A DNA stretch of 41,618 nt from a virus: positions 1 through 41,618 of the IMG/VR virus record IMGVR_UViG_3300047320_000357. One strand, written 5' to 3'. The notes below the pieces were generated by a model that saw nothing but the letters and a program-made list of their open reading frames with translations, was not told the origin of the DNA and searched no databases. Positions 16,064 through 24,557 of this stretch are shown here, piece after piece (position 1 is the stretch's first letter; each line of letters begins with the position of its first letter). Position numbers and translations under genes: made by a program.

Positions 16064-16984
16064 TTAGGTCACGTTCTGCAGCAGCAAACCGCACTCTTTG
16101 GCAATCACCAGTTCCTTGACCTGCTCACCGACGCGCAGACGGTAACCGCCCTTCAGGCCGACGCTTTCGTCGTACCAAGTGCCGGCAAAACGGTCGTCAT
16201 ACTGCGCGGTAGCACCCCAGGTCAGGGTCCCGGCCGGAATCTCGACGTTGGGCGCTTGGTAGGTGAACGCGCAATGACCGGCCCACACCCGTTTGACCTC
16301 GGCCGGCTTGCCCTTCTTGGCGATGTTCACGCGGCTTTCGCCGATGAACACGTTTTCGATTTCCAGCAGTTCCAGCAGCTGGGCAATGCTCACCACGCCT
16401 TTGTCGCCGCTGTTGCCATGGGCCGCCGCGACCATGCTGCGGTTGACCCGCAACTGGGTCCACTCGGCGCGGCCGATGGTCAGCGTGTTCGGGCGCATCA
16501 GCGGGCCGTCGAGCTGGGCCAGCAAGAACGGCAACAGGTCAGCGTCGCGGTTGCTGAACTTCTCGTCGGCCGCCAGCGGCTTGCCGTAGGCATGGTTAGC
16601 CGGGTTGAAGGTGGCCCGGGCGACACGGACTTCGCGGTCCAACAGAATCAGGTCGGTCAGCGCTTCCGAGGCGTGGTCGAGCGGGTCGTAATCGCTGTTA
16701 GCGGCCTTGTCGATGTCGCTTTGCGGGACCACATCGTCCAGGCCGTAATCGGCGGTCGAGGCGTCTTTTTCTTCGGCCGCGAATTCGACTTCCTGGGCGG
16801 CACCCTTGCGGCTGATTTCGGTGTCGATATGGGTCAGGCGCTCGGCCTTGTCGTATTCGAACCATTTGAATTGCTCGCCGCCGACAGACTTGCGCGGCAT
16901 CACCTGATCAGCGATCAGCTTGTCATTGCGGTAGGCAATGACGATCCCGGTACGGACCGGGTCAATAGGAAACGGGGCTGGCAT
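16064..16984 (-). CDS. major capsid protein
   Basis: A 306-aa protein of the large HK97-fold capsid class used with S49-type prohead proteases. It begins MPAPFPIDPVRTGIVIAYRN and has VMPRKSVGGEQFKWFEYDKAE, TLTIGRAEWTQLRVNR and SVGLKGGYRLRVGEQVKELVI. Its place after protease/scaffold and decoration genes is that of lambda gpE. It builds the icosahedral shell. Two terminator hairpins follow, so capsid is the last gene of the strongly expressed head block. Confidence 0.9.
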   Translation of the reverse strand: MPAPFPIDPVRTGIVIAYRNDKLIADQVMPRKSVGGEQFKWFEYDKAERLTHIDTEISRKGAAQEVEFAAEEKDASTADYGLDDVVPQSDIDKAANSDYDPLDHASEALTDLILLDREVRVARATFNPANHAYGKPLAADEKFSNRDADLLPFLLAQLDGPLMRPNTLTIGRAEWTQLRVNRSMVAAAHGNSGDKGVVSIAQLLELLEIENVFIGESRVNIAKKGKPAEVKRVWAGHCAFTYQAPNVEIPAGTLTWGATAQYDDRFAGTWYDESVGLKGGYRLRVGEQVKELVIAKECGLLLQNVT

Positions 16985-17007
16985 GCTTGAATTACTCCAG
17001 GGTCAAA

Positions 17008-17370
17008 TTAAACGGCCGGTACAAAGCCGCGCTCGATGAACACGCGGCCGATGGTTCCGGCGTCGCCGGTTTCGTCGGCGCGAGCGATGTAGGCTTGGCC
17101 AGCGGTCGCCTTCACCGCACGCCCGGCGATGTCGGCGGTCAGCAGCTCACCAAAGCCCACAGCGCCGCCGTATTCCAGCTCGGTCGGGCCGTTACGGATA
17201 ACGTCGCAAACGGTGCCAGCCACGGCGCCCAGGCTGCCGGTCACGCCCATCAACGGCGCTTCGCTCGGCCCCGCGGCTTGCTTGAACTCGCCTTCAACAT
17301 CGTCATAGGCGGCAATGCGGTACGGATCGGCATCCGTACCGGCGCGACGGCTTTCAATGTATTGACGCAT
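17008..17370 (-). CDS. head decoration / capsid cement protein
   Basis: A 120-aa beta-rich protein with VTGSLGAVAGTVCDVIRNGPTELEYGG and ADETGDAGTIGRVFIERG. This pattern and size fit capsid cement proteins such as lambda gpD and DUF2190-type proteins. It sits between the protease/scaffold gene and the capsid gene, the gpD position. Its ATG overlaps the stop of the protease gene (TGATG). It likely stabilises the expanded head. Confidence 0.8.
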   Translation of the reverse strand: MRQYIESRRAGTDADPYRIAAYDDVEGEFKQAAGPSEAPLMGVTGSLGAVAGTVCDVIRNGPTELEYGGAVGFGELLTADIAGRAVKATAGQAYIARADETGDAGTIGRVFIERGFVPAV

Positions 17371-17894
17371 CAGGCTTTACCTCCTTGGATCATTCGCACA
17401 GCGGCGGAAATGGTGATTTTGTTGCCCTTGGTGGCTTCGGCATCGACCAGGGTGCGGGCTTCAGCAGCCAGTGTTTTCGGGTCAACGGTGGTCTTTCCGC
17501 CCTGCGGTTCGGCGCCGCCCTTGACCTTGTTGGCTTCGGTATTGGCCGCATCGTGCAGGTAGTCGGCCCCGCCTTTTTTCTCGGCGGCGATGATCTGCGC
17601 GGCGGCTTCCGGGCCGCTGGTGGTGCCGTCCAGGGCCAGGGCCTGAATCAGCTTTTCGTGCCCGGGCAAGCTGTTGGCAAACACGGCGCTGACGCGTTGG
17701 GTTTCGGCGGTGCGGCCGGCGGCTTCACCTTCCGCCTTGCCAGCGGCGTGACCCGTCACACGGGCCGCCTCGACGGCGGTGGCCATGTCGGTCGCGCCGG
17801 TGGCGGCAATGGCGGCGAATGCGTCCGGGTGCTGGGCCTTCAGGGCGTCAGCAACGGCGGCCGCCGTCGCCCCTTCTGCGATAGTCAGAGGCAT
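17370..17894 (-). CDS. nested capsid scaffold protein (Nu3-like), 174 aa
   Basis: An in-frame internal ATG (Met296 of the protease, NHMPLTIAEG) has a strong ribosome site AGGAGC at 17902-17907, 7 nt upstream. The resulting product is an Ala/Glu-rich, helical, charged protein, as expected for a scaffold. Lambda makes Nu3 from inside gene C in the same way. The nested start is seen; independent production is inferred. Confidence 0.7.
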   Translation of the reverse strand: MPLTIAEGATAAAVADALKAQHPDAFAAIAATGATDMATAVEAARVTGHAAGKAEGEAAGRTAETQRVSAVFANSLPGHEKLIQALALDGTTSGPEAAAQIIAAEKKGGADYLHDAANTEANKVKGGAEPQGGKTTVDPKTLAAEARTLVDAEATKGNKITISAAVRMIQGGKA

Positions 17895-18779
17895 GTGGTT
17901 TGCTCCTACGTTGGTCTTGGCGGCGTTTGACGCCTTGAGTGGTTGAATCGGGCGCGACGACTGCCGGCCGCTTAGCTCGGCGATCAAGCCTTCCAAGCTG
18001 CCGAGGCGGTGCGCCATGCCCTGCTTTACTGCTTTGGCACCGATGAAGGTGCCGCCCCGGCCAAAGTCGGCCAGGACCTTGTCGCGGCCGACACCCATGT
18101 TTCGGGTCACCGCGTCGATGAACACGGTTTCGAGGTCGTCGACGATGGTCTGTACGGCGGTCTGGCCGTCCTCGCTGGTCGGGTCAAGCCGCTTATTCGG
18201 CGCATTGCTCGACACGACTTCGATGCGTTGTTCGCCCTCGACCGGCGGCAGGATGCGAAACCCCGCCACCGTGCCCACCGACCCCAGTTCGGCGGTCGCG
18301 TCGATCACCACTTCGGCACAGGCCGAAGCCATCCAATACGCCGCCGAACAGGCTTGGCCACCGACATAGGCGACGATCTTTTTTCGGCCCCGGGCCTGAT
18401 AGATCATTTCGGCCATTTCATTCAGGCCGTTGACCTGGCCACCGGGCGAGTCGAACCACAGCACCACGGCGCGAGCCTTGGGATCTTCAATCGAAGCCGA
18501 CAGCGACTTGGCCAGCGCCTCGGTCGAAGTGCCGCCGCAAATCTCGTGCATCCAACTGGCATAACGCGACACCACCCCGCGCACCTTGATCAGTGCCACC
18601 CCGTCGCGCAGCTCGACGGCCGGGGCCGATTTCATCCCCTCGCCGTCTTGCGTGGCCAGTGCATCCAGGCTGCCGGCTTTCAGCTCACGACGGGCGATGG
18701 CTTCCATGTCGGCCAGCATGGTCGGCGGCAGCGCCCAGGCTTGTGAGGCCAGAAACTGCAAGGCCATCAGCTTTTTCAT
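17370..18779 (-). CDS. prohead serine protease (S49/ClpP-like) with C-terminal scaffold
   Basis: A 469-aa protein of the lambda gpC kind. Residues 55-265 are a peptidase S49 fold: VVLWFDSPGGQVNG (oxyanion loop near 110-114), GQACSAAYWMASAC with the likely nucleophile Ser145, and SNAPNKRLDP with the likely general-base Lys near 196. Residues 296-469 form an Ala/Glu-rich scaffold. It cleaves scaffold and head proteins during prohead maturation. It overlaps portal and decoration genes by 4 and 1 nt, showing coupled translation. Confidence 0.92.
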   Translation of the reverse strand: MKKLMALQFLASQAWALPPTMLADMEAIARRELKAGSLDALATQDGEGMKSAPAVELRDGVALIKVRGVVSRYASWMHEICGGTSTEALAKSLSASIEDPKARAVVLWFDSPGGQVNGLNEMAEMIYQARGRKKIVAYVGGQACSAAYWMASACAEVVIDATAELGSVGTVAGFRILPPVEGEQRIEVVSSNAPNKRLDPTSEDGQTAVQTIVDDLETVFIDAVTRNMGVGRDKVLADFGRGGTFIGAKAVKQGMAHRLGSLEGLIAELSGRQSSRPIQPLKASNAAKTNVGANHMPLTIAEGATAAAVADALKAQHPDAFAAIAATGATDMATAVEAARVTGHAAGKAEGEAAGRTAETQRVSAVFANSLPGHEKLIQALALDGTTSGPEAAAQIIAAEKKGGADYLHDAANTEANKVKGGAEPQGGKTTVDPKTLAAEARTLVDAEATKGNKITISAAVRMIQGGKA

Positions 18780-20392
18780 GCGTCCCCCCCTGGCAGCAAA
18801 AGGCCCCGTTGGCGGTTGCCTTCGGGGCCTTGTTCGACGTTGTCGTCGTCATTGGGCGGCGCACTCGGTGCCGCCGGTTTGTACTTGCGGCGCTCCTCGA
18901 TCACGCGCCGGTTGTTGATTTGCTCCCAGCCCTGGCCCAGCAAGTGACGGCTTTCCCGTTCGTGCGTGCTGATGCCGATCTTTAGCCGCTTCTCGGCCGC
19001 GTTGACCGCCTTCAGTTCGTCCAGCTCGCCCAGGTTCGGCCCGTGCCACAGCGCTTGGCAGTAGGCGCGGCGGACCAGCGGGTCCTGAAAGAACCCCGGT
19101 AAGCGCAAACGCCCCCGCGCCACCGCTTCCGCGATCACGGTTTCGTAATACGGCTGGCACACGTCGACAACAAAGTTCGCCCGGTCGACCATGATGTAAT
19201 GGGCGAACTGCAACAGTGCCGCCCGGCTGGCCGAGTAACTGGCGGTAAAGTGTTTGATCAACACTTCAAACGGCACGCCAATGGCGCCGCCGATCATGCG
19301 CCAGAGCGCCGTTACGAACGGGTCAAAGGCCGCATTCGGTCGCCCCGGGTTGGCCGTTTCGATGCTCTCGCCTTCGTCCAGCTCGTACACCAGGCCGTCA
19401 CCCAGGCGCAGGTCGCGGGCTTCGTCGCTGTCGTCGTCGCTGTCATCGGCGGCACCGCCCAGTCCGGCACCAGGCGAATAGGCATCACCACCGCCGCCAT
19501 CGCGGTCGGACTTGATGAACACGGTAAATTTGGAGCTGATCACCGACGCCATCAATTCGGCGTCGATGTAGCGCCCCGCCTGCTTAATCACCTCGATCAC
19601 CGGCGCTAGGTCGGGAATGCCCCGCGTTTGGCTGGCCCGCATGTTGTGGTTGGAATGAATCAGCACATTGCGCCGGCTCTGCTCACCGAACAGCGGCACC
19701 CGCTGCCAGCTCGCTTTCGACCGCAAAAAGCGTTTGGCCGGGCTGGTTTGCAGCACATGTACCGCCACGGCGGCGCCGTGTTCGTCCAGTTCGAAACCGC
19801 CCGATAGATTATCGCTGTCGGGCTTGTTGTTCGGGTTGCACACCCGGTCGGACTCGACCGACTGAAAGTGTGTCGCATACGGTGACCCGTCACGCTCGAA
19901 GTGCGGCAGCAACAGGAACGCGTCGCCATTCACCCGGGCGCTATGGAACAGCTCGGCTTGCTTCTGAAAGAAGGTCTTGCGCCGCGCGGCGTCCGCCTCC
20001 AGGCAATCGGCCGCCAGGTTGAACTCACGCAACATTTGCGCCTGTAACACTTCCGCCTGTTGCGAACTCAGCCCCAGGAATTCGGCGTCGATGCTCGGCT
20101 CGGGCCGTAGCCCGGTGCCGATCACATAGACCGTCTTGGTTTTCATGGCGCCGTGGGCAATCGGGTTATTGCGCTCCAAGTCGCGCGACCGCGACCGCAG
20201 GGTCGCCAGTTCGGGGTTAACGTCGCCGTCGGCGTCCTTTTTCGACGTGAACCATGATTTCAGCGCCGGGCGACTTTTTGACGCTCCGGCGAATGAATCC
20301 AGGGCGTCGAGGCTCATCCGGTTCCGCGCGCGCTCCAATCCCGCCGAGGCGGAAAAGAAACCGACCACGCGGTCGAAGACGTTTCGACTCAT
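18776..20392 (-). CDS. portal protein (lambda gpB family)
   Basis: A 538-aa portal of the lambda family. Landmarks are the N-terminal SRSRDLERNNPIAHGAMKTKTVYVIGTGL, HFERDGSPYATHFQSVESDRVCNP, IRKQ-type helix replaced here by DLAPVIEVIKQAGRYIDAEL, and the SASRAALLQFAHYIMVDRANF segment. It forms the dodecameric DNA gate and the docking site for terminase and tail. It lies between the gpW-like joiner and the protease gene with four-base overlaps on both sides. Confidence 0.94.
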   Translation of the reverse strand: MSRNVFDRVVGFFSASAGLERARNRMSLDALDSFAGASKSRPALKSWFTSKKDADGDVNPELATLRSRSRDLERNNPIAHGAMKTKTVYVIGTGLRPEPSIDAEFLGLSSQQAEVLQAQMLREFNLAADCLEADAARRKTFFQKQAELFHSARVNGDAFLLLPHFERDGSPYATHFQSVESDRVCNPNNKPDSDNLSGGFELDEHGAAVAVHVLQTSPAKRFLRSKASWQRVPLFGEQSRRNVLIHSNHNMRASQTRGIPDLAPVIEVIKQAGRYIDAELMASVISSKFTVFIKSDRDGGGGDAYSPGAGLGGAADDSDDDSDEARDLRLGDGLVYELDEGESIETANPGRPNAAFDPFVTALWRMIGGAIGVPFEVLIKHFTASYSASRAALLQFAHYIMVDRANFVVDVCQPYYETVIAEAVARGRLRLPGFFQDPLVRRAYCQALWHGPNLGELDELKAVNAAEKRLKIGISTHERESRHLLGQGWEQINNRRVIEERRKYKPAAPSAPPNDDDNVEQGPEGNRQRGLLLPGGDA

Positions 20393-20604
20393 ATCGGAAT
20401 CCCTTGTCGAGCCACCGGCCCACCGCGCAGGCTGCGCCGCAGGCGGTCACGTTGTGCATACAGGGTTTTAAGGTCGGCCATTTGCACTTTTCGGGTCCCG
20501 GCGGCCGTCGTCACCTCGACGTTTTGACCGCCCTGCAGGACATCGAGGATGGCCTTGTCGATGGTGTCGATTTCCGCCCGAATTGCCCGTCGGTTTCGGC
20601 TCAT
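20389..20604 (-). CDS. head-tail joining protein GpW-like, 71 aa
   Basis: A small, basic helix-strand-helix protein: AIRAEIDTIDKAILDVLQGGQNVEVTT, then VQMADLKTLYAQRDRLRRSL. It fits lambda gpW and related short head-completion proteins in length, layout and position between terminase and portal. The start MSRNRRA overlaps the terminase stop (ATGA). It would plug the portal after packaging. Confidence 0.85.
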   Translation of the reverse strand: MSRNRRAIRAEIDTIDKAILDVLQGGQNVEVTTAAGTRKVQMADLKTLYAQRDRLRRSLRGGPVARQGIPI

Positions 20605-22658
20605 AGCTGGCACTCACTCACCGCCCCCCGGCGGCGTTTTTTCCGCTTTGGCGCCGGCGCTGCCGGCTCCGGTGGGGGCTTGGGTTTCTGTTTCACCGGC
20701 GCGCCCTGGGGCAACGCGGGCATGTCGGTTAGGTCAGTCTCGGTTTCGTCCGGCTGGTCTAGCATTTCGTCCCCCAGGCGCGGCAGGCGGTGCACCTGCT
20801 CAAGATGGGCCGCTGTCGCCGCCAATACCTCGGCGTCGAAATAGTGGTTATCGGTGCGCAGCTTGTGCCAGAACACACGGCCCGCCTGGGTCACCAGCCG
20901 CGCCTCGGCGACCACCTGCTGGCAGTAATCGTCGGTCGCGTCTTGCGCGATGTACCAGGCGCCTGCATGTTCGACCGGCCATTCGATACGGGCATGCACC
21001 CAGCTTTTGAAGTGGTCGGTGTGAATGTGCATCAGCTTCAGTGGTTGCCGTTCGTGGCCCTTCTGGTCCACGTCAGCGAACTTGTACGGCTTGTCTTGTT
21101 GCTGCCGGCCCTTGGTCGGTACCGCACGGCCGTAGTAGCGCCGGCAGAACTGATAGACCATGTGCACCGGCGCGGCCTTGCCGCCGGGCTTATAGCCCGA
21201 GTCGACCAACATCCGCGCAATCGGTCGGCCTTCGTAGGTCGTTTCCAGCAGCGCGGCCAAGTCCTGCCACACCTGTTCCTGTTCGGTGTCGCCCCAGATT
21301 TCGCCGTGCTCAATCAGCCAGGACGAAAAGTTGTAGCCGAAGCCACGCACCACATAGACCAGGCGATCACCTTGCACGTCGACGCCGGCGACGATCAGTT
21401 GCACCCCGCGCGGCACCTCGCCAAAGGCATAGGGCCGGCGTAGCGCGGCGACCGACTGCCAGGCCGGCGCCTCGCCCTTGACCATGTACAGCTCGCCAAA
21501 CGCGGTGTTAATCGCCGCCTGCATCCGCCCAGGTTCACCGGACAGCAAGGCCACCACGAACTTGCGCGCGCGCTGGCCAAAGGTCTGCCAGGGCGAGCAC
21601 AACCCGGACACCCAAAACGACGCCGAAGTGTCTGCCTCCAGCGGCGCCAGGTAGGTGCCGAATTCGACCGTTACCGTAACGCCGCCCTGCTCAATCTGTG
21701 CACCCGCCGCGTTGAAGCCAACCAGGCGCTGGCCCGGGGCGACAAACACACCCCGGTCATTCATCCACTCTTTCGACTCTTCGGCGATCATGCCGGCGCA
21801 GTGCGGGCAGAACAGCCGGGCGTCGTCCAAGGCCTGTTTGGGCGTTGCCCCATCGGGGATGTACAGCGTGCCGAAACGCGGGATGAAGTAGCGCCCGCAC
21901 TCCTGATGCGCGCACGGCCAGGCCCATTCATGCCGCGTGCCTTCCTGCCACAGCTTCCACACCGGCGAATGGACATCGTCCGAAGGCCGCCAGCGTTCCA
22001 GGCCGTCGTCGTCGGTTTCGGTTTCCACGCTGCCAACAGTCGGTGTCGAAACAACCGTCACATTGCCGTCGATGAAGTTGGAAATACGCGCTTCGGCCAG
22101 ACTGATCGGGTCGCCTTCGCCGCCGACGTTATTGCCCATACGGTCGCGTTCGTCGACGAACACGTCGCGCGACGGGTGCGACGCCAGCTCGGTCGCCGAG
22201 CCCGCCCAGCCGAAACCAATGCGTTGGCCGTTGATAAACTTTTCGTTGATCGTGTCTTGCTTGCCCTTGGCCAGCGCTTCGAACAACGACGGCACCGATT
22301 TCAGCAGCTTGGAAAAACGATCCTTGCTCACCGACTCGACGTTCTTGCGGGTCGGGCCGATGTACAACACCGGACCGGGGTCGTCGTCCATCCGCCAGCC
22401 AACGGCATTCAACAGCACGCCGTCTGTCTTCGACATCTGCGCGCCCATCACGCCAGTGACCATCTTGTACAGCGGGTCGCGGATAGCCTCGGTAATGCCC
22501 TTGACCCAGGGCGCGCGGTTGCTGTTCCACGGACCCGGCTCGGGACTGCCCGGCGGCAAAATGCGTTTTTGGTTCGCCCACAGCCAGGCCGCGCGCAGCG
22601 GCGCCGGGCGAAACACCTTGGCCCCCCGCTTAAGAATCCTCTTCAGACGGTGCGGCAT
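20601..22658 (-). CDS. terminase large subunit (GpA family)
   Basis: A 685-aa lambda gpA-like packaging motor. The ATPase half has a GpA-type Walker A GAQMSKTDG (72-80), YIGPTRKNVESV (99-110) and Walker B VFVDE (166-170). The C-terminal nuclease half includes GVDVQGDRLVYVVRGFG and MLVDSGYKP with acidic metal ligands. The C-terminus is Pro/Lys-rich. It overlaps the small subunit by 29 nt. The GpA type implies cos-site cutting, as in lambda. Confidence 0.95.
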   Translation of the reverse strand: MPHRLKRILKRGAKVFRPAPLRAAWLWANQKRILPPGSPEPGPWNSNRAPWVKGITEAIRDPLYKMVTGVMGAQMSKTDGVLLNAVGWRMDDDPGPVLYIGPTRKNVESVSKDRFSKLLKSVPSLFEALAKGKQDTINEKFINGQRIGFGWAGSATELASHPSRDVFVDERDRMGNNVGGEGDPISLAEARISNFIDGNVTVVSTPTVGSVETETDDDGLERWRPSDDVHSPVWKLWQEGTRHEWAWPCAHQECGRYFIPRFGTLYIPDGATPKQALDDARLFCPHCAGMIAEESKEWMNDRGVFVAPGQRLVGFNAAGAQIEQGGVTVTVEFGTYLAPLEADTSASFWVSGLCSPWQTFGQRARKFVVALLSGEPGRMQAAINTAFGELYMVKGEAPAWQSVAALRRPYAFGEVPRGVQLIVAGVDVQGDRLVYVVRGFGYNFSSWLIEHGEIWGDTEQEQVWQDLAALLETTYEGRPIARMLVDSGYKPGGKAAPVHMVYQFCRRYYGRAVPTKGRQQQDKPYKFADVDQKGHERQPLKLMHIHTDHFKSWVHARIEWPVEHAGAWYIAQDATDDYCQQVVAEARLVTQAGRVFWHKLRTDNHYFDAEVLAATAAHLEQVHRLPRLGDEMLDQPDETETDLTDMPALPQGAPVKQKPKPPPEPAAPAPKRKKRRRGAVSECQL

Positions 22659-23175
22659 GGATGTCTAACGCCTCCAGCATGTCGGCCGCGACCGACATGG
22701 CCCGGGTCAATTCGTCGTCGAATATCTGCAAACCCGCCGCCTCGTTACGCGCGGTGAAGACTTTGGGAATCACCTTGCGGCCCACCGGGCGCAGGATCAT
22801 TGCCATTTGCGTCAAGGCGCTGGCCAGGGTCTGCTCGACCAGGTCGATGTCGATCAAGGTCTTTTTCTTTTCGCCCAGCTCCAGGGCACGCAACTCGGCT
22901 TCGGATTCCCGCGTCTTGCGGTCGGCGCGCAGCTTCATCAGCTCTTCTTGTTCCTTGCTGGTGGTTTGACCGTCAAGCGTGCTGCCGTCGCCCAGTTGCC
23001 TGGCCACCTCCCGGGCAATTTCCCAGGCGGTGGCCTTGGCCATGTCGATGCGCATGGGGTCGCCCTTCTTGCCGCCGCCTTCATGCGGCAGGCCCTCGGC
23101 CAGCCAGCGCGAGACGGTGCGCGCGGACACCCCCCGGGCATCGGCGTAATCGGCTTTGTTCAGGATCAGCGGCAT
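22630..23175 (-). CDS. terminase small subunit (Nu1-like)
   Basis: A 181-aa protein with an N-terminal winged helix-turn-helix LNKADYADARGVSARTVSRWLAEGLP, as in lambda Nu1, that should bind cos. A helical region QEELMKLRADRKTRESEAELRALELGEKK follows, and a C-terminal part that contacts the large subunit. The chosen ATG begins MPLILNKADYA, next to the HTH; the longer frame to 23247 adds a basic tail without family support. The gap upstream holds a likely cos region. Confidence 0.9.
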   Translation of the reverse strand: MPLILNKADYADARGVSARTVSRWLAEGLPHEGGGKKGDPMRIDMAKATAWEIAREVARQLGDGSTLDGQTTSKEQEELMKLRADRKTRESEAELRALELGEKKKTLIDIDLVEQTLASALTQMAMILRPVGRKVIPKVFTARNEAAGLQIFDDELTRAMSVAADMLEALDIHAAPSEEDS

Positions 23176-23215
23176 AGGTCGACCAGTGCGAAGGGATGGC
23201 CAAGCAATTGGCCTA

Positions 23216-23316
23216 TTTGTCCACCTTGCCCTTCTCGTTCGGCGCACACGTCGCCAGCAAAATCAAGGGCTCCACGCGGCCAACTGTTTAAAAAACGAGC
23301 GATAAAGGTGGACAAA
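23216..23316. other. inverted repeat in the probable cos region
   Basis: A perfect 12-bp inverted repeat, TTTGTCCACCTT at 23216-23227 and AAGGTGGACAAA at 23305-23316, brackets 77 bp. It lies directly upstream of the terminase small subunit, the lambda cos location, and downstream of Rz1. The arms may be terminase binding sites. No nick site can be fixed from sequence. Confidence 0.45.
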
Positions 23317-23376
23317 GGGCGCGCTTTTCCGAAAACCGAAAAATTCGCGAGCCGCGCGGGCCTGACGACCGTAGGT

Positions 23377-23685
23377 TCAAATTTTGGAGCCAGAGGGACC
23401 CAGATCTATCGGCGCGCCATTGTGGTGGGTGGTCGGTGCCTGTTGTTGGATGCATGCCAGCACCTGGGCGGCGCAGGTCTTCAACGCGTCTTCAGTTACT
23501 AACACGGCATCCTCCCATTGCTCATTGGCCAGCACCGCCGGGCGTGCCGGCAGGCGGCAGGCTACCAGGGGACAGGGCTGCACCTGGATTGTACTGGGTT
23601 GGGTCGGTGGTTTCTGGACGTGCGAACTGCACCCCGTAAGCAGCAGGTACAGCACCGGCCAAGTAATCGGCGATAGCTTGATCAT
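23377..23685 (-). CDS. o-spanin, Rz1-like outer membrane lipoprotein
   Basis: A 102-aa lipoprotein: MIKLSPITWPVLYLLLTGC gives a clear LTGC lipobox, followed by a Pro-rich segment (VQKPPTQPSTIQVQPCP). AGGAGC lies upstream of this ATG. It begins inside the Rz frame and runs past its end, the standard Rz/Rz1 overlap. With the i-spanin it bridges the periplasm and disrupts the outer membrane in the last step of lysis. Confidence 0.88.
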   Translation of the reverse strand: MIKLSPITWPVLYLLLTGCSSHVQKPPTQPSTIQVQPCPLVACRLPARPAVLANEQWEDAVLVTEDALKTCAAQVLACIQQQAPTTHHNGAPIDLGPSGSKI

Positions 23686-23971
23686 TCTCTTTAAGCTCCT
23701 GTAGCGCGTTACGCGTAACGGCACCATCCTTAGCGATGGTCTGCGCCAATGATCGGAACAAGCGGTCAGCGGTCTGCGCTTGCTTCAGTTGGGCACGCTG
23801 GTCAGCGATCACCCCCGACTGTTCGGCGGTTCGCTGCTGTTCGGCTGTCAGCTGATTACCGACATTGCCGCTGGCCTGTTCGGCCAACGCGCGGGCAGAG
23901 TCCATGGCCTCGATGCGCCAGAGAGCCAAGGCCGCGACCAGCAACGCGATACCCCAGGGAATCAGTTTCAT
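23522..23971 (-). CDS. i-spanin, Rz-like inner membrane protein
   Basis: A 149-aa type II membrane protein: KLIPWGIALLVAALALWRI is one N-terminal membrane segment. It is followed by a periplasmic coiled coil (QLTAEQQRTAEQSGVIADQRAQLKQAQT) and a Pro/Gly-rich end. The chosen ATG is the one directly before the membrane segment and overlaps the stop of the tiny ORF upstream (ATGA). It pairs with the Rz1-like lipoprotein encoded in its own 3' part. Confidence 0.9.
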   Translation of the reverse strand: MKLIPWGIALLVAALALWRIEAMDSARALAEQASGNVGNQLTAEQQRTAEQSGVIADQRAQLKQAQTADRLFRSLAQTIAKDGAVTRNALQELKENDQAIADYLAGAVPAAYGVQFARPETTDPTQYNPGAALSPGSLPPAGTPGGAGQ

Positions 23972-24066
23972 ACCATCACCACTTGAGTCGGGCCGACCAC
24001 CACTGCGGCAGCCAGCAGGAACACGGCCACACTCACCAGCGCGCCGGTCACAAGTCCCACGCACAT
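23968..24066 (-). CDS. tiny single-span membrane protein in the lysis cassette, 32 aa
   Basis: A 32-codon frame begins MCVGLVTGALVSVAVFLLAA and is one hydrophobic helix with a short tail. GGAGG (24074-24078) lies 7 nt before the ATG. It overlaps the endolysin end by 19 nt and the Rz start by 4 (ATGA). This spacing strongly suggests real translation. It may tune holin or spanin action, but I know no named family for it. Confidence 0.65.
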   Translation of the reverse strand: MCVGLVTGALVSVAVFLLAAAVVVGPTQVVMV

Positions 24067-24557
24067 AAGGTTTCCTCCAGGGAGCGACGATGGATGATGC
24101 CGTCGCACTTGCTGCTCTTCAGCAAGCAATCCTTACCGGCCACGTATCGCCACCGCTTGAGTTGATCGCACGCTTGCACGTACTGCCCTTGGCGCAGCAG
24201 GCTGGCCGCTGTCGAGCCGCAGAACTTTGGGCCGCCGACGTTGTAGGCAAACAAGCCCCACCCCGCTTTCATCGATTCAGGCATCAGGTCGTGGGTGGTT
24301 ACACACCGCGCAACGTCCCTCAGTCCGATGTCGATGGCCTCACGGTTGCGGCGCGTGCAGCCCTCGACTGTTTCAATGTCGCCCAGCCTCACCCCCTTGG
24401 TCACTCCTCCGCAGATGGTAGGAACGCCACCAATGTCTAGATAGGCATGCAGAGGGTTGCCCTCGACGATGGGGACAGCCACGTCCATCAGCTGATAGGC
24501 CGAACCACCGGCAGTCAACACCGCCAGAAGCGCGGCCGGCAGCTTTATTTTCGCCAT
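24048..24557 (-). CDS. SAR endolysin, glycoside hydrolase family 24 lysozyme
   Basis: A 169-aa T4-type lysozyme. The catalytic triad spacing E-8-D-5-T is present as Glu32, Asp41 and Thr47 (VEGNPLHAYLDIGGVPTICGG). The N-terminus PAALLAVLTAGGSAYQLMD is weakly hydrophobic and Ala/Gly-rich with no cleavage site, typical of a signal-anchor-release domain as in phage 21. It would reach the periplasm through the Sec system and be released when the membrane is depolarised. It is encoded between holin and spanins. Confidence 0.92.
   Translation of the reverse strand: MAKIKLPAALLAVLTAGGSAYQLMDVAVPIVEGNPLHAYLDIGGVPTICGGVTKGVRLGDIETVEGCTRRNREAIDIGLRDVARCVTTHDLMPESMKAGWGLFAYNVGGPKFCGSTAASLLRQGQYVQACDQLKRWRYVAGKDCLLKSSKCDGIIHRRSLEETLCAWDL

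Noticed and set aside
15707-16990. Long open frame opposite the capsid gene
   Set aside because: Antisense shadow of the capsid and joiner genes; the minus-strand frame is the recognisable one.
21801-22757. 318-codon frame opposite the terminase gene
   Set aside because: Low-complexity Arg/Ala/His-rich shadow of the large terminase.
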